From Streptomyces sp. TN58 (GTDB lineage: Bacteria; Actinomycetota; Actinomycetes; Streptomycetales; Streptomycetaceae): a stretch of 64,000 nucleotides of DNA. Shown here one piece after another: positions 16,785 to 25,483 of this stretch (its first letter is position 1; the number at the start of each line of letters is the position of its first letter). Both the position numbers and the translations under genes were made by a program. Below the pieces are notes generated by a model. It saw only the letters and a list, made by a program, of their open reading frames with translations. It searched no databases and was not told the origin of the DNA. The stretch is taken from positions 6,858,001 through 6,922,000 of the forward strand of contig NZ_CP018870.1 in the NCBI RefSeq assembly GCF_001941845.1, written 5' to 3'.

Positions 16785-16840
16785 GGCCCGACCGGCCCGA
16801 CCGGCCCGACCGGCCCGACCGGCCCGATAGGGCCGGTCGG
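16785..16840. repeat. 9-bp tandem repeat ending in a perfect hairpin
   Basis: Four exact copies of ggcccgacc (16785-16820) plus a partial fifth run into a perfect 11-bp hairpin (16815-16825 with 16830-16840, loop gata). It lies between the stop of the HATPase gene and the stop of the convergent small gene, so it probably acts as a bidirectional terminator that has expanded by repeat slippage. Confidence 0.7.
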
Positions 16841-16862
16841 CCCCGGCCGTGCGGTGCAGGCG

Positions 16863-17129
16863 TCAGGCCACCGCCCGGGCCCGCAGCACGCGCGCGGGCT
16901 CCTGGCCGCCGCCCGTCGCCAGCACCCGTACCTCGCCGCCGCTGCTGATCTCGGCCCGGACGATCCCGGTGGCGTCCTCGTACACGGGGTGCCCGCCCGG
17001 TCCCGCCGCGCTGGTGCGGGTCATCCGGACGACGTCCTCGCCGACCCCGTCCGCGGCCGCGAAGACGACCTCGTAGGCCTGCGCGTCCTCCTCCGGCGAC
17101 CCGGCGCCCTCAGGTTGCACCGTACTCAT
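16863..17129 (-). CDS. Small conserved-looking protein of unknown function
   Basis: An 88-residue protein beginning MSTVQPEGAG. Its core (YEVVFAAADG, then VVRMTRTSAAGPGG, VYEDATGIVRAEIS, GEVRVLATG) reads as a compact all-beta domain. Small Streptomyces proteins with a similar pattern exist (I think of the DUF6296 type, not verified). The ATG at 17129 avoids an Arg-rich upstream extension. It is convergent with the HATPase gene. No function can be assigned. Confidence 0.6.
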   Translation of the reverse strand: MSTVQPEGAGSPEEDAQAYEVVFAAADGVGEDVVRMTRTSAAGPGGHPVYEDATGIVRAEISSGGEVRVLATGGGQEPARVLRARAVA

Positions 17130-17312
17130 GGCCGGCCTCCTGCCGTGACGTCTGCCCTTCGCCGGCGGTGGCCGACTCTCCACCTGCCACGCTAAGCCCG
17201 GCCCGCCGCTCTGTCCTCACCGGCCGCCACCGCCGAACCGGTCGGGTGCCGCTGCTCCCGGCGGGTGAACCCCGGCCGGGGGAGTGGGCGGCCCCGGCCC
17301 GGAGGAGAGGTC

Positions 17313-17879
17313 TCAGCCGCCGGGACGCACCACGAACGCGACCGCGTCCACCGGTCCGCTGCGGCGGAAGTGCAGCACGAACGGCATGGCGTCGCCCACC
17401 CGCCGGCGCGTCCTGACCGTGACGCCCAGGTCCAGGGTGGCCGAGGTCATGACGACGAAATCGCCCGCCGGGATGTTCGCCGAGGAGACCGTACGCGTCG
17501 TCTCGTCCTCCTCGCCGACCCGCTCGTGCCGGTTCAGCGTGATCTCGTCCGCGACCGGGGAGGTCACCGCCACCAACTGGTCGTCGGCCTCGCCGGTGTT
17601 GGCGATCCGGAAGAAGGCCGTGGTGCGCTCCTTTCCCGCGGCCGGGAGGAGGACCCGGCCCACGCCGACGTCGATCCGTGCCGGGCTGCCCGCGGCCCCC
17701 GCCTTGGTCCAGGCCGTCAGCCCGACCAGCATCGTCATACAGGCGACCACGGGCACCACGGCGCCGAACAGCCCTTCGCGCAGGCTCCGGCGGCCGGGGC
17801 AGCGGCCGTCCGCTACCGCCTGCACCACCCGGTTGCCCGCTCGGCCGCCCGTCCGGAGGGCGGCGCGCAGGATGTGCAT
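17313..17879 (-). CDS. PCuAC-fold copper-chaperone-like membrane-anchored protein
   Basis: A 188-residue protein with one N-terminal membrane segment (LFGAVVPVVACMTMLVGLTAW, ~41-61) and an external domain of the PCu(A)C/DUF461 fold (TTAFFRIANTGEADDQL, then SANIPAGDFVVMTS). The family delivers copper outside the cell membrane through a conserved Met/His set. Here the usual ligand positions look lost: the block after SPVADEITLNRHER has no Met pair, and the usual HxM segment reads VVMTS. Its ATG overlaps the stop of the CopA-type ATPase gene (ATGA), so the two are translationally coupled. It could be a divergent chaperone or a structural partner. Confidence 0.7.
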   Translation of the reverse strand: MHILRAALRTGGRAGNRVVQAVADGRCPGRRSLREGLFGAVVPVVACMTMLVGLTAWTKAGAAGSPARIDVGVGRVLLPAAGKERTTAFFRIANTGEADDQLVAVTSPVADEITLNRHERVGEEDETTRTVSSANIPAGDFVVMTSATLDLGVTVRTRRRVGDAMPFVLHFRRSGPVDAVAFVVRPGG

Positions 17880-20227
17880 CAACGGAGTGCCTTCCGTACG
17901 GAGGAGCCGAGGCGTCCCGGCGCGGGCTGCCAGTTGCACAGGCTGAGGCTGTTGGCCACCACCAGGAGCGAGCTGGCGGACATCGCGGCGGCCGCGGGCA
18001 TCGGGCTCAGCAGCCCCACGGCCGCCAGCGGGACGGTCACCGCGTTGTAGCCGAACGCCCAGACCAGATTGAGCCGGATGGCCGCCAGGGTGCGGCGGGC
18101 CAGGCGGACCGCGTCCGCGACGGCCTCGATGTCACCCCGTACGAGGGTCACGTCGGCGGCCCCGATGGCCACGTCCGTGCCGCTGCCCATCGCGATTCCG
18201 AGATCCGCCTCCGCCAGCGCCGCCGCGTCGTTCACGCCGTCCCCGATCACGGCCACCCTGCGGCCGCCACGGCGCAGCTGCCGCACCAGCTCCGCCTTGC
18301 CCTCCGGCGTGCAGTGGGCGTGCACCCGTACGATGCCGAGCCGGCGGGCGGCGGCCCGCGCGGCGGCCTCCCGGTCGCCGGTGGCCAGGACCGGCTCCAC
18401 ACCGAGCCGCCGCAGCCGGTCCACCGCCCGGTGGCTGCCGGCCCGCAGGACGTCGCCCAGGGCGACGAGTGCCTCGTCGAAGCCGTCCACGCGGACCAGG
18501 ACCGGGGTGAGCGCGGCGGCCTCCGCCTCGGCCAGGGCGTACGCCAGGGAGGCGGGCAGGCCCTCGCCCGGCGTACGTACCTCCACCCGGTGGCCCTCCA
18601 CGACCCCGGTGACGCCGCTGCCCGGAACGGCCAGGAAGCCGGCGACGGGCGGCAGCGCGCCCCCGGCCGCGAGGCGCTGCGCGTACGCGGCGACCGCGCG
18701 GCCCAGCGGGTGCTCGGAGCCCTGCTCAACCGCCCCGGCCAGCCGGACGGCCGCCTCGCGGCCGATCCCGCCGGCCGCCCCCGTGACCTGTACGACGGAC
18801 ATGTGGCCGGTGGTGAGGGTGCCGGTCTTGTCCAGCACGATCACGTCGACGTGCCGCAGGGCCTCCAGGGCCCGCGGCCCCCGGACCAGGATGCCGAGGC
18901 GGGCACCGCGGCCGGTGGCGGCCATGAGGGCGGTGGGGGTGGCCAGACCCAGCGCGCACGGGCAGGCCACGACGAGGATCGCGACGGCGGCGGTGACGGC
19001 CGCCTCGGGGTCTGCTCCGGCGCCGAGCCAGAAGCCGAGCACCGTGACGGCCAGGGCCAGCACGGCGGGGACGAAGACGCCCGCCACCGTGTCGGCCAGG
19101 CGCTGGGCCCGCGCCTTGCCCGCCTGGGCCTCGGTGACCAGGTGCGTGATCCGGGCCAGGCGGGTGTCGGCGCCGACCGCCGTGGCCTGTACGAGGAGCA
19201 GCCCGCCCATGTTGAGGGCGCCGCCCACCACCGGCCGGCCGGGACCCACCTCGACGGGATCGCTCTCACCGGTGATCAGTGACAGGTCCAGGGCGGAACT
19301 GCCCGAGACCACGACGCCGTCGGTCGCGACCCGTTCCCCGGGCCGGACGACGAATCCCTGTCCCGGCACCAGTTCCCCTATGGGCATCCGGCGTTCCCTG
19401 CCACCCTCGCTGACCGTCACGTCCTTGGCGGCCAGACCGGCGAGGGAGCGCAGCGCCGCGCCCGTGCCGCGCCGGGCGCGCGCCTCCAGATGGCGGCCGG
19501 TGAGCACGAAGAGCGGCACGGCGACCGTCGCCTCCAGGTAGACGTGAGCGGTCTCCGTCCCGGCCGAGGGCAGGAGGCTGAACGGCATCCGCATGCCGGG
19601 ATCCCCCGCGCCGCCGAGGAACAGCGCGTACAGGGACCATGCGAAGGACGCCAGGACGCCGAGCGAGACGAGGGTGTCCATGGTGGCCGCCGAGTGCCGC
19701 AGCCCGCGGGCCGCCCTCAGGTGGAACGGCAGGGCGCTCCAGACCGCGACGGGGGCGGCCAGTACGAGGCACAGCCACTGCCAGTGGCGGAACTGCAGGG
19801 CGGGCGCCATCGACAGGACGAGGACCGGCAGACCGAGCAGGGCGGTGATCAGCAGCCGTTCGCGGTCCCTGCGGGCCTCCTCCCGTGTCGGGCCGGCGGG
19901 ATCGTCCGGATCGTCCGGGTCGTGGGGGTGCCGGGGGTCTTGGGGGTGGTCCCGACCGGCCGTGGCCCACGTTGCCGCCCCCGGCGCGGGGGGCCGTACC
20001 AACTCCGCCTGGTATCCGGCCCGTTCGACGGCCGCCAGGAGGTCTGCGGTCGGGACGCCGGCCGGATGGCGGACGCGCGCCCGGCCCGTGGCGAGGTTGA
20101 CCGCGGCCGTCACCCCCTCGATGCGGGCCAGCCGCTTCTCCACCCGGTTCACGCACGCCGCGCAGGTCATGCCCCGGACGACGAGGTCGGTGGTCGCCCC
20201 GGCGACCGTTCTGCCGTCCGCCGTCAT
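17879..20227 (-). CDS. copA: Copper-translocating P1B-type ATPase
   Basis: A 782-residue P1B-type ATPase. The N-terminal HMA domain has GMTCAACVNRVEKR near residues 19-33. Further motifs are the membrane CPC motif (ACPCALGLATP), phosphorylation motif DKTGTLTTG, SEHPLG, hinge GDGVND and the C-terminal YN and MSASS membrane motifs of Cu(I) pumps. It should export Cu(I) using ATP. A His/Asp/Pro-rich linker (DPRHPHDPDDPDDPAG) joins the HMA domain to the first membrane helices. The ATG at 20227 overlaps the stop of the upstream small gene (ATGA); longer in-frame starts run antiparallel into Arg-rich sequence. The metal is inferred from motifs. Confidence 0.9.
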   Translation of the reverse strand: MTADGRTVAGATTDLVVRGMTCAACVNRVEKRLARIEGVTAAVNLATGRARVRHPAGVPTADLLAAVERAGYQAELVRPPAPGAATWATAGRDHPQDPRHPHDPDDPDDPAGPTREEARRDRERLLITALLGLPVLVLSMAPALQFRHWQWLCLVLAAPVAVWSALPFHLRAARGLRHSAATMDTLVSLGVLASFAWSLYALFLGGAGDPGMRMPFSLLPSAGTETAHVYLEATVAVPLFVLTGRHLEARARRGTGAALRSLAGLAAKDVTVSEGGRERRMPIGELVPGQGFVVRPGERVATDGVVVSGSSALDLSLITGESDPVEVGPGRPVVGGALNMGGLLLVQATAVGADTRLARITHLVTEAQAGKARAQRLADTVAGVFVPAVLALAVTVLGFWLGAGADPEAAVTAAVAILVVACPCALGLATPTALMAATGRGARLGILVRGPRALEALRHVDVIVLDKTGTLTTGHMSVVQVTGAAGGIGREAAVRLAGAVEQGSEHPLGRAVAAYAQRLAAGGALPPVAGFLAVPGSGVTGVVEGHRVEVRTPGEGLPASLAYALAEAEAAALTPVLVRVDGFDEALVALGDVLRAGSHRAVDRLRRLGVEPVLATGDREAAARAAARRLGIVRVHAHCTPEGKAELVRQLRRGGRRVAVIGDGVNDAAALAEADLGIAMGSGTDVAIGAADVTLVRGDIEAVADAVRLARRTLAAIRLNLVWAFGYNAVTVPLAAVGLLSPMPAAAAMSASSLLVVANSLSLCNWQPAPGRLGSSVRKALR

Positions 20228-20469
20228 CGTCCACCGCCGGTGTGGCCGCCGGTGTTCCCGCTGCCGCCGTCGCCGGACCGCCCCGAGGGACCGGCCTCGC
20301 CCACGGTGCTCCGCAGGCCGGGCGCCACCGGCCCGGCCGCGGAACCGACCCCGTAGGCGAGGGCGAACATCGCCAGGAGCAGCACGGCGAAGCCGGTCAG
20401 CGCCGGGGGCGGGCCCCACCGCCCGGTGGCCGCGGGTGACGTGACTGCGGACTGCTGTGCATCGGCCAT
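20224..20469 (-). CDS. Small single-span membrane protein, first gene of copper operon
   Basis: An 81-residue protein with one hydrophobic helix (ALTGFAVLLLAMFALAYGVGSAA, ~28-50) and a Gly/Ser/His-rich tail. The ATG at 20469 has AGGGA about 7 nt upstream; ATG 20475 and GTG 20499 are alternatives. It overlaps the CopA-type gene by 4 bp. Similar small helices precede copper ATPase genes in actinomycetes, but I cannot name a family. The tail's His residue and position suggest a minor role in copper handling. Confidence 0.6.
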   Translation of the reverse strand: MADAQQSAVTSPAATGRWGPPPALTGFAVLLLAMFALAYGVGSAAGPVAPGLRSTVGEAGPSGRSGDGGSGNTGGHTGGGR

Positions 20470-20617
20470 CGACATTCCCTGATCCGAGGATTCGCTCACG
20501 GAGCCACCGCCCCGCCAGTTCCTCTCAGGTGGTCGGATGCGGCGCCCGCCCGGTTCCCGCGGATCGCGCGGGCGGCCGGCGCCGGTGACGGACCCCGGTC
20601 CGTCCGCCCCGACCGCG

Positions 20618-21565
20618 TCAGGGGCGGGCGGTCAGGTAGCCGCCCATGGTGGTGAAGTACTCGGCCGCGGGCAGCTCGCGGCCGTCCTCGGTCCGCACCC
20701 GGGTGATGGCGAGCCCGTGGTTGCGGCCGGTGCGGGCGTCGGCGCCCGCGACGACGACGACGCCGTCGCCCTCGCGGTAGAAGACACGGCCGGGTGTGCC
20801 GCCGTACCGGCCCTGTGACACGAACGCGGCCAGGACCTCGATCCGGCGGCCCCGGTGGTAGGTGAAGGCGCTCGGGTACGGCTCGGACTGGGCGCGCACG
20901 AGGCGGTCCAGTTCCTCGGCTGACCAGGTCCAGTCGATGCGGCTGTCCTCGACGGAGCGCTTGTGGAAGAAGCTCGCCTGCGAGCGGTCCTGGCGGACGA
21001 ACTCCCGCTGCCCCGAGGCGATGAGGTCGAGCGCGCCCACGGTGACGGGTGCGATGAGGTCGACGGTGCGGTGGAAGAGGTCGGTGGCGGTGTCCGCGGG
21101 CCCCACCGGCACGGCCTCCTGCCGCACGATGTCGCCGGCGTCGAGCTCGTCGTTCATCATGTGCGCGGTGACGCCCACTTCGCTCTCGCCGTTGATCAGC
21201 GCCCAGATCAGGGGCGAGAAGCCGGCGTACTTCGGCAGCAGCGAGTCGTGCACGTTCAGCGTGCCGTGACGCGGGAGGTTGAAGACGCGCGGGGGGAGCC
21301 AGGTCCGCCAGTTGTTGGCGACGATGATGTCCGGGTCCGCCTCCTTCAGGCGGACGAACAGCTCCTCGTCGTCGGGGCGGTTGCGCAGCAGTACCGGGAT
21401 CCCGTGCTCCTCGGCGAGGTCGGCGACGGAGTCGCTCCAGATCTTCTCGTAGACGTGCTCGCTCTTGGGGTGGGTCACGACCATCACCACGTCGTGCTCG
21501 GAGTCCAGGAGTGCTCGCAGGGTGCGGTGCCCCCAGGTCTGGTAACCGAACATGACGACCCGCAT
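20618..21565 (-). CDS. cchA: Coelichelin formyltransferase (hydroxyornithine N-formylation)
   Basis: A 315-residue enzyme of the methionyl-tRNA formyltransferase superfamily, with Asn84/85 (ANNW), His106 in VHDSLLPKYAG, and Asp144 in DELDAGD forming the formyl-THF catalytic set. It formylates the N5-hydroxyl-ornithine side chain to give the hydroxamate used by CchH. The ATG at 21565 has a strong GAGGAGG site 7-9 nt upstream; an ATG 33 bp earlier (21598) lacks one. It is divergent from cchB, with iron-box-like sites between them. Order and content of the following genes match the S. coelicolor coelichelin cluster, which justifies the symbol. Confidence 0.9.
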   Translation of the reverse strand: MRVVMFGYQTWGHRTLRALLDSEHDVVMVVTHPKSEHVYEKIWSDSVADLAEEHGIPVLLRNRPDDEELFVRLKEADPDIIVANNWRTWLPPRVFNLPRHGTLNVHDSLLPKYAGFSPLIWALINGESEVGVTAHMMNDELDAGDIVRQEAVPVGPADTATDLFHRTVDLIAPVTVGALDLIASGQREFVRQDRSQASFFHKRSVEDSRIDWTWSAEELDRLVRAQSEPYPSAFTYHRGRRIEVLAAFVSQGRYGGTPGRVFYREGDGVVVVAGADARTGRNHGLAITRVRTEDGRELPAAEYFTTMGGYLTARP

Positions 21566-21604
21566 GGGGTTCCTCCTCAGCACAGGGGCGTTGGTCATGT
21601 CGAG

Positions 21605-21623
21605 TAAAGCAAGGCTTGCCTAA
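21605..21623. promoter_or_regulatory. Iron box (DmdR/IdeR-type) upstream of cchA
   Basis: Read on the minus strand, ttaggcaagccttgcttta matches about 13 of 19 positions of the IdeR/DmdR1 consensus (TTAGGTTAGGCTCACCTAA). It lies 40-58 bp upstream of cchA, where iron-loaded repressor would block transcription. Confidence 0.65.
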
Positions 21624-21709
21624 GCCTGCAATGCCCTTGGTCCGCAAGGGAGTTGAAGATCACCCTCATGGGTGACTGCCCGTTTTGCCTATCGACAGTG
21701 GTGGCTAAA

Positions 21710-21728
21710 TCAGCTTAGCCTTGCCTAA
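21710..21728. promoter_or_regulatory. Iron box (DmdR/IdeR-type) upstream of cchB
   Basis: Minus-strand ttaggcaaggctaagctga matches about 14 of 19 consensus positions. It lies ~110 bp upstream of cchB and is the second site in the cchA-cchB divergent region. Confidence 0.65.
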
Positions 21729-21838
21729 GTCTCACGGTTGCGGCTCTGCCGGCGTGCCCGAATTCCGGGCCCGGCGGACGCCCGGCCGACGGCCACCGTC
21801 CCCACGGCGCGCGGCCGCCCTCGCACGATGGGAGTGAC

Positions 21839-23197
21839 ATGGCACAGGTTCGTCCTGGCGAAGACCCGTTGGTCCACGACCTCGTCGGAATCGGCTTCGG
21901 CCCGTCCAACGTGGCCATGGCCATCGCGGTCAGCGAGCACAACTTACGCGTCAGCGGACAGGAAACGGTCAACGCCCGCTTCTTCGAACAGCAGCCCCGC
22001 TTCGGCTGGCACCGCGGGATGCTCATCGACGACGCGACCATGCAGGTCAGCTTCCTCAAGGACCTGGTGACGCTCCGGAACCCGGCGAGCGAGTTCAGCT
22101 TCCTTTGCTACCTCAAGAGCAAGGGACGGCTGGTCGACTTCATCAACCACAAGAACCTCTTCCCACTGCGCGTCGAGTTCCACGACTACTTCGAGTGGGC
22201 CGCCGCCCAGGTCGACGACATGGTGTCCTACGGCCACGAGGTCGTCGGGATCACGCCCTCCGTCCGCGACGGGGCGGTGGAGTACCTGGACGTCACCGTC
22301 CGCTCCGGCGAGGGCCTCGCACTCCACCGGGCCCGCAACGTCGTCATCGGCACGGGACTGCGCCCCTTCATGCCGGACGGCGTGGAGCGCACCGGGCGCG
22401 TATGGCACAACTGCGACCTCCTGACGAAGGTCGAGGCACTGGACGGCACCGCCCCCTCCCGGTTCATCGTCGTCGGCGCCGGGCAGAGCGCCGCCGAGAA
22501 CGTCGCCTATCTGCACCGCCGCTTCCCCGGGGCCGAGGTCTGCGCCGTCTTCTCCCGGTACGGCTACAGCCCCGCCGACGACAGCGGCTTCGCCAACCGG
22601 ATCTTCGACCCGGAGGCCGTGGGCGAGTTCTTCGCCGCGCCGGAGGACGTCAAGCGCCGGCTCATGGACTACCACGGCAACACCAACTACTCCGTCGTCG
22701 ACATCGACCTGATCGACGACCTGTACCGGCAGATGTACCAGGAGAAGGTCCTCGGCACCGAGCGCCTGCGCTTCCTCAACGTGTCCCGGCTGACGGACGT
22801 CAGGGAGACCCCGGCGGGCGTCCACGCCACCGTGCGGTCCCTGGTCACCGGTGAGGAGACCGTACTGGAGGCGGACGCCGTGGTCTTCGCCACGGGCTAC
22901 CGCCCCGCCGACCCGCTCGGCCTCCTCGGCGAGGTCGCCGGACGGTGCCTGCGCGACGAGGCGGGCCGCGTCCGGGTCGAGCGCGACTACCGCGTCGCGA
23001 CCGATCCCGCGCTGCGCTGCGGCATCTACGTACAGGGCGGAACGGAGCACACGCACGGCATCACCTCGTCCCTGCTGTCCAACACCGCGGTCCGGGTCGG
23101 CGAGATCCTGGACTCCCTCCTCGGCCGCGGCCCCAAGTCCGGCTCCGACGAGGCCCGCACGCTCGCCGGCGGCACCGGCGGAACGGCCGCCCGCTGA
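21839..23197 (+). CDS. cchB: L-ornithine N5-monooxygenase
   Basis: A 452-residue flavin N-hydroxylase of the SidA/PvdA/IucD type. It has the FAD motif GIGFGPSNVAMAI (17-29), NADPH motif VVGAGQSAAENVAYLH and the ATGYRP block. It makes N5-hydroxyornithine, the precursor of all hydroxamate units of coelichelin. Codon 36 (21944-21946) is TTA, the rarest leucine codon in Streptomyces, which makes translation depend on the bldA tRNA. A GGGAG site precedes the ATG. Two iron boxes lie upstream. It is the first gene of a plus-strand run with cchC-cchE. Confidence 0.93.
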   Translation: MAQVRPGEDPLVHDLVGIGFGPSNVAMAIAVSEHNLRVSGQETVNARFFEQQPRFGWHRGMLIDDATMQVSFLKDLVTLRNPASEFSFLCYLKSKGRLVDFINHKNLFPLRVEFHDYFEWAAAQVDDMVSYGHEVVGITPSVRDGAVEYLDVTVRSGEGLALHRARNVVIGTGLRPFMPDGVERTGRVWHNCDLLTKVEALDGTAPSRFIVVGAGQSAAENVAYLHRRFPGAEVCAVFSRYGYSPADDSGFANRIFDPEAVGEFFAAPEDVKRRLMDYHGNTNYSVVDIDLIDDLYRQMYQEKVLGTERLRFLNVSRLTDVRETPAGVHATVRSLVTGEETVLEADAVVFATGYRPADPLGLLGEVAGRCLRDEAGRVRVERDYRVATDPALRCGIYVQGGTEHTHGITSSLLSNTAVRVGEILDSLLGRGPKSGSDEARTLAGGTGGTAAR

Positions 23198-23270
23198 CGG
23201 CGGTACGGCCGCCGCCCGCCGACCGGCGGTCCGAGGCCGCCGACCCCCGCCCCACCGGTGGACCGAAGGG

Positions 23271-24350
23271 ATGACGTACGGCGACATGGGCACGATCGCA
23301 GTGGAACGCCGCCTGCCCACGGGCACGACGCGGGTGCGCAGGCGGCGGATCGCCGGCTCGCTCACCCTGGTACTGCTCCTCCTCGTCGCGATGGTGGTGT
23401 CGTTGGGCGTCGGTGCGCGCGCACTGAGCCCGTCCGAGGTCTGGTACGGCCTGTCGGCCGCCCCCGGCCCCGGCGCCGACCAGCGGCTCACCGACATCCG
23501 GCTCATCGTGCAGACCGTACGGATCCCCCGTACGGTGCTCGCCGCCGTGGCCGGAACGGCCCTGGGCGTCGGCGGGGCCCTGATCCAGGGCTACACCCGC
23601 AACCCGATCGCCGACACGGGTCTGCTGGGCGTCAACGCGGGCGCCTCGTTCGCCGTGGTCTGCGTGATCGCCTTCCTCGGCTTCGCGAACCCGTTCCAGT
23701 ACGTCTGGTTCGCGTTCGCCGGGGCGGCGGTCGCGGGCGTCGTGGTGTTCGGGCTGGCGAGCATCGGCCGGGGCGCGGGCAACCCGCTGACGCTCGCACT
23801 GGCCGGGCAGGGGGTCACCGTGTTCCTCGCCGCCATGACCACCGCGGTCGCGCTGTCCGACAAGGCGTCGCTGAACGCCCTGCGCTTCTGGAACGCCGGC
23901 TCGGTGGCCGGCGTCGGATTCGGCGTCATCTGGCCGGTGACCGCGTTCGTCGCGGTCGGGCTGCTGCTGGCGCTGACGACGCTGCCCGCCGTCAACCTGC
24001 TCAACCTGGGCGACGACGTGGCCCGGGGCCTGGGCGTGAACATCGCGCTGAACCGCACCGTCGGCATCGTCGCCATCACCCTGCTGGCCGGGGCCGCGAC
24101 CGCCGCCTGCGGCTCCATCGCGTTCCTCGGACTCATGGTGGCCCACGTGGCCCGCTACCTCACCGGGCCGGACTACCGGTGGCTGGTGCCGTACGCGGGG
24201 CTCCTCGGCGCCATCGTCCTGCTGGTCTGCGACATCGCCGGACGCCTGGTGGTACGCCCGGGCGAGCTGGACGCGGGTGTCGTCGTGGCCCTCCTCGGCG
24301 CCCCCTTCTTCGCGGTCCTGGTGTGGCGCGGAAAGTTCAGGAGCGCATGA
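23271..24350 (+). CDS. cchC: Ferric-siderophore ABC permease (FecCD family)
   Basis: A 359-residue FecCD-type permease with ~10 hydrophobic helices and the family block GVGGALIQGYTRNPIADTGLLGVN near 100-123. The EAA-like loop reads LLNLGDDVARGLGVN. With CchD it forms the membrane channel of the ferric-coelichelin importer. Start choice is uncertain: ATG 23271 has GAAGGG almost adjacent, whereas ATG 23286 leaves a longer spacing. It ends in an ATGA overlap with cchD. Confidence 0.9.
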   Translation: MTYGDMGTIAVERRLPTGTTRVRRRRIAGSLTLVLLLLVAMVVSLGVGARALSPSEVWYGLSAAPGPGADQRLTDIRLIVQTVRIPRTVLAAVAGTALGVGGALIQGYTRNPIADTGLLGVNAGASFAVVCVIAFLGFANPFQYVWFAFAGAAVAGVVVFGLASIGRGAGNPLTLALAGQGVTVFLAAMTTAVALSDKASLNALRFWNAGSVAGVGFGVIWPVTAFVAVGLLLALTTLPAVNLLNLGDDVARGLGVNIALNRTVGIVAITLLAGAATAACGSIAFLGLMVAHVARYLTGPDYRWLVPYAGLLGAIVLLVCDIAGRLVVRPGELDAGVVVALLGAPFFAVLVWRGKFRSA

Positions 24351-25444
24351 ACGGAACCGGTATGGACACGACCCCGGTGAAGCAGCCGGTACCCCCGGTG
24401 AAGCAGCCGGTACTCCCCGGCGTGCGGTTCGGCCGGGTCTCCTTCGTCTGGAGGCCGTGGCTCGTCTGCACCACGCTGCTGCTCGCGGCGGCCACGTTCC
24501 TCGTCTTCTGCCTGTCCATCGGCGTGGGGGACTTCCCCATCGGCCTGCCCCGGGTGGTCGCCACCATCCTGGGCCGGGGCGAACAGGTCGACGAGTTCGT
24601 GGTCATGGACCTGCGGATGCCGCGCGCCCTGGCCGGATGCGTCGTGGGCGTCGCCCTGGGCATGTCCGGGGCGATCACCCAGTCCATCGCGCGCAACCCG
24701 CTCGCCAGCCCGGACATCCTCGGGATCACCTGGGGCGCCGGCGCGGTCGCCGTGTTCCTGGTGACCGTGTCCGGCGGGACCGCCACGGCGGTCGTCAACT
24801 CGGTGGGCCTGTCCGGGGCCGCCCTTGCGGGTGGTCTCGGCACGGGCCTCCTCGTCTACGTACTGGCGTGGCGGCGCGGGATCGACGGCTTCCGGCTCAT
24901 CCTCATCGGCCTGTCGGTCAGTGCGGTGATGGAGGCGGTCACGACCTGGCTGCTGGTGACGGCCGACATCAGGGACGTGGCGCGGGCGCAGGCCTGGCTG
25001 ATCGGCTCGCTGGACAACCGCTCGTGGGACGACGTGCGGGTGGCGCTGTGGTGCACGCTCGTCCTCGCGGCGGTCGTGGCGGGCGTCGCCTTCCAGTTCA
25101 GGACGCTGCACCTCGGCGACGACGTGGCCGCCGGCCTGGGCGTCCGCCACACGGTGGTACGCGCCGTGCTGCTGCTGTGCGCGGTGCTGCTGGCCGGGGT
25201 CGCCGTGAGCGCGGCCGGGCCGGTCTCCTTCGTCGCGCTGGTGGCGCCGCAGGTCGCGATGCGCCTGACGAGGTGTCCGACGCCGCCCATGGCGGCCTCC
25301 GGCTTCACGGGGGCCCTGCTGCTGATCGGTGCCGACCTGGTCGCGCGTACGGCGCTGCCCATGACGCTGCCGGTCGGCGTGGTCACCGCCGCGATCGGCG
25401 GCCCCTTCCTCGTCTACCTGCTGGTGAGGGCGAATCTTCGGTGA
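24347..25444 (+). CDS. cchD: Ferric-siderophore ABC permease (FecCD family)
   Basis: A 365-residue FecCD permease, partner of CchC. The family block is ALGMSGAITQSIARNPLASPDILG and the coupling loop reads LHLGDDVAAGLGV. The N-terminus carries an imperfect tandem repeat, VKQPVPP/VKQPVLP, before the first membrane helix, probably a local duplication. The ATG overlaps the cchC stop by 4 bp. About 40 bp separate it from cchE. Confidence 0.9.
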   Translation: MNGTGMDTTPVKQPVPPVKQPVLPGVRFGRVSFVWRPWLVCTTLLLAAATFLVFCLSIGVGDFPIGLPRVVATILGRGEQVDEFVVMDLRMPRALAGCVVGVALGMSGAITQSIARNPLASPDILGITWGAGAVAVFLVTVSGGTATAVVNSVGLSGAALAGGLGTGLLVYVLAWRRGIDGFRLILIGLSVSAVMEAVTTWLLVTADIRDVARAQAWLIGSLDNRSWDDVRVALWCTLVLAAVVAGVAFQFRTLHLGDDVAAGLGVRHTVVRAVLLLCAVLLAGVAVSAAGPVSFVALVAPQVAMRLTRCPTPPMAASGFTGALLLIGADLVARTALPMTLPVGVVTAAIGGPFLVYLLVRANLR

Positions 25445-25483
25445 TCGGAACATGTCGGCGCAGGTCGGGAACGAGGGGGAACC

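Noticed and set aside
17313..17879. Ordinary copper chaperone assignment
   Set aside because: The fold fits PCuAC but the expected Met/His ligands are not seen, so a functional chaperone call was not made.
21566..21598. Earlier ATG for cchA at 21598
   Set aside because: The GAGGAGG site is placed for ATG 21565 and the family start MRVVMFG is there.
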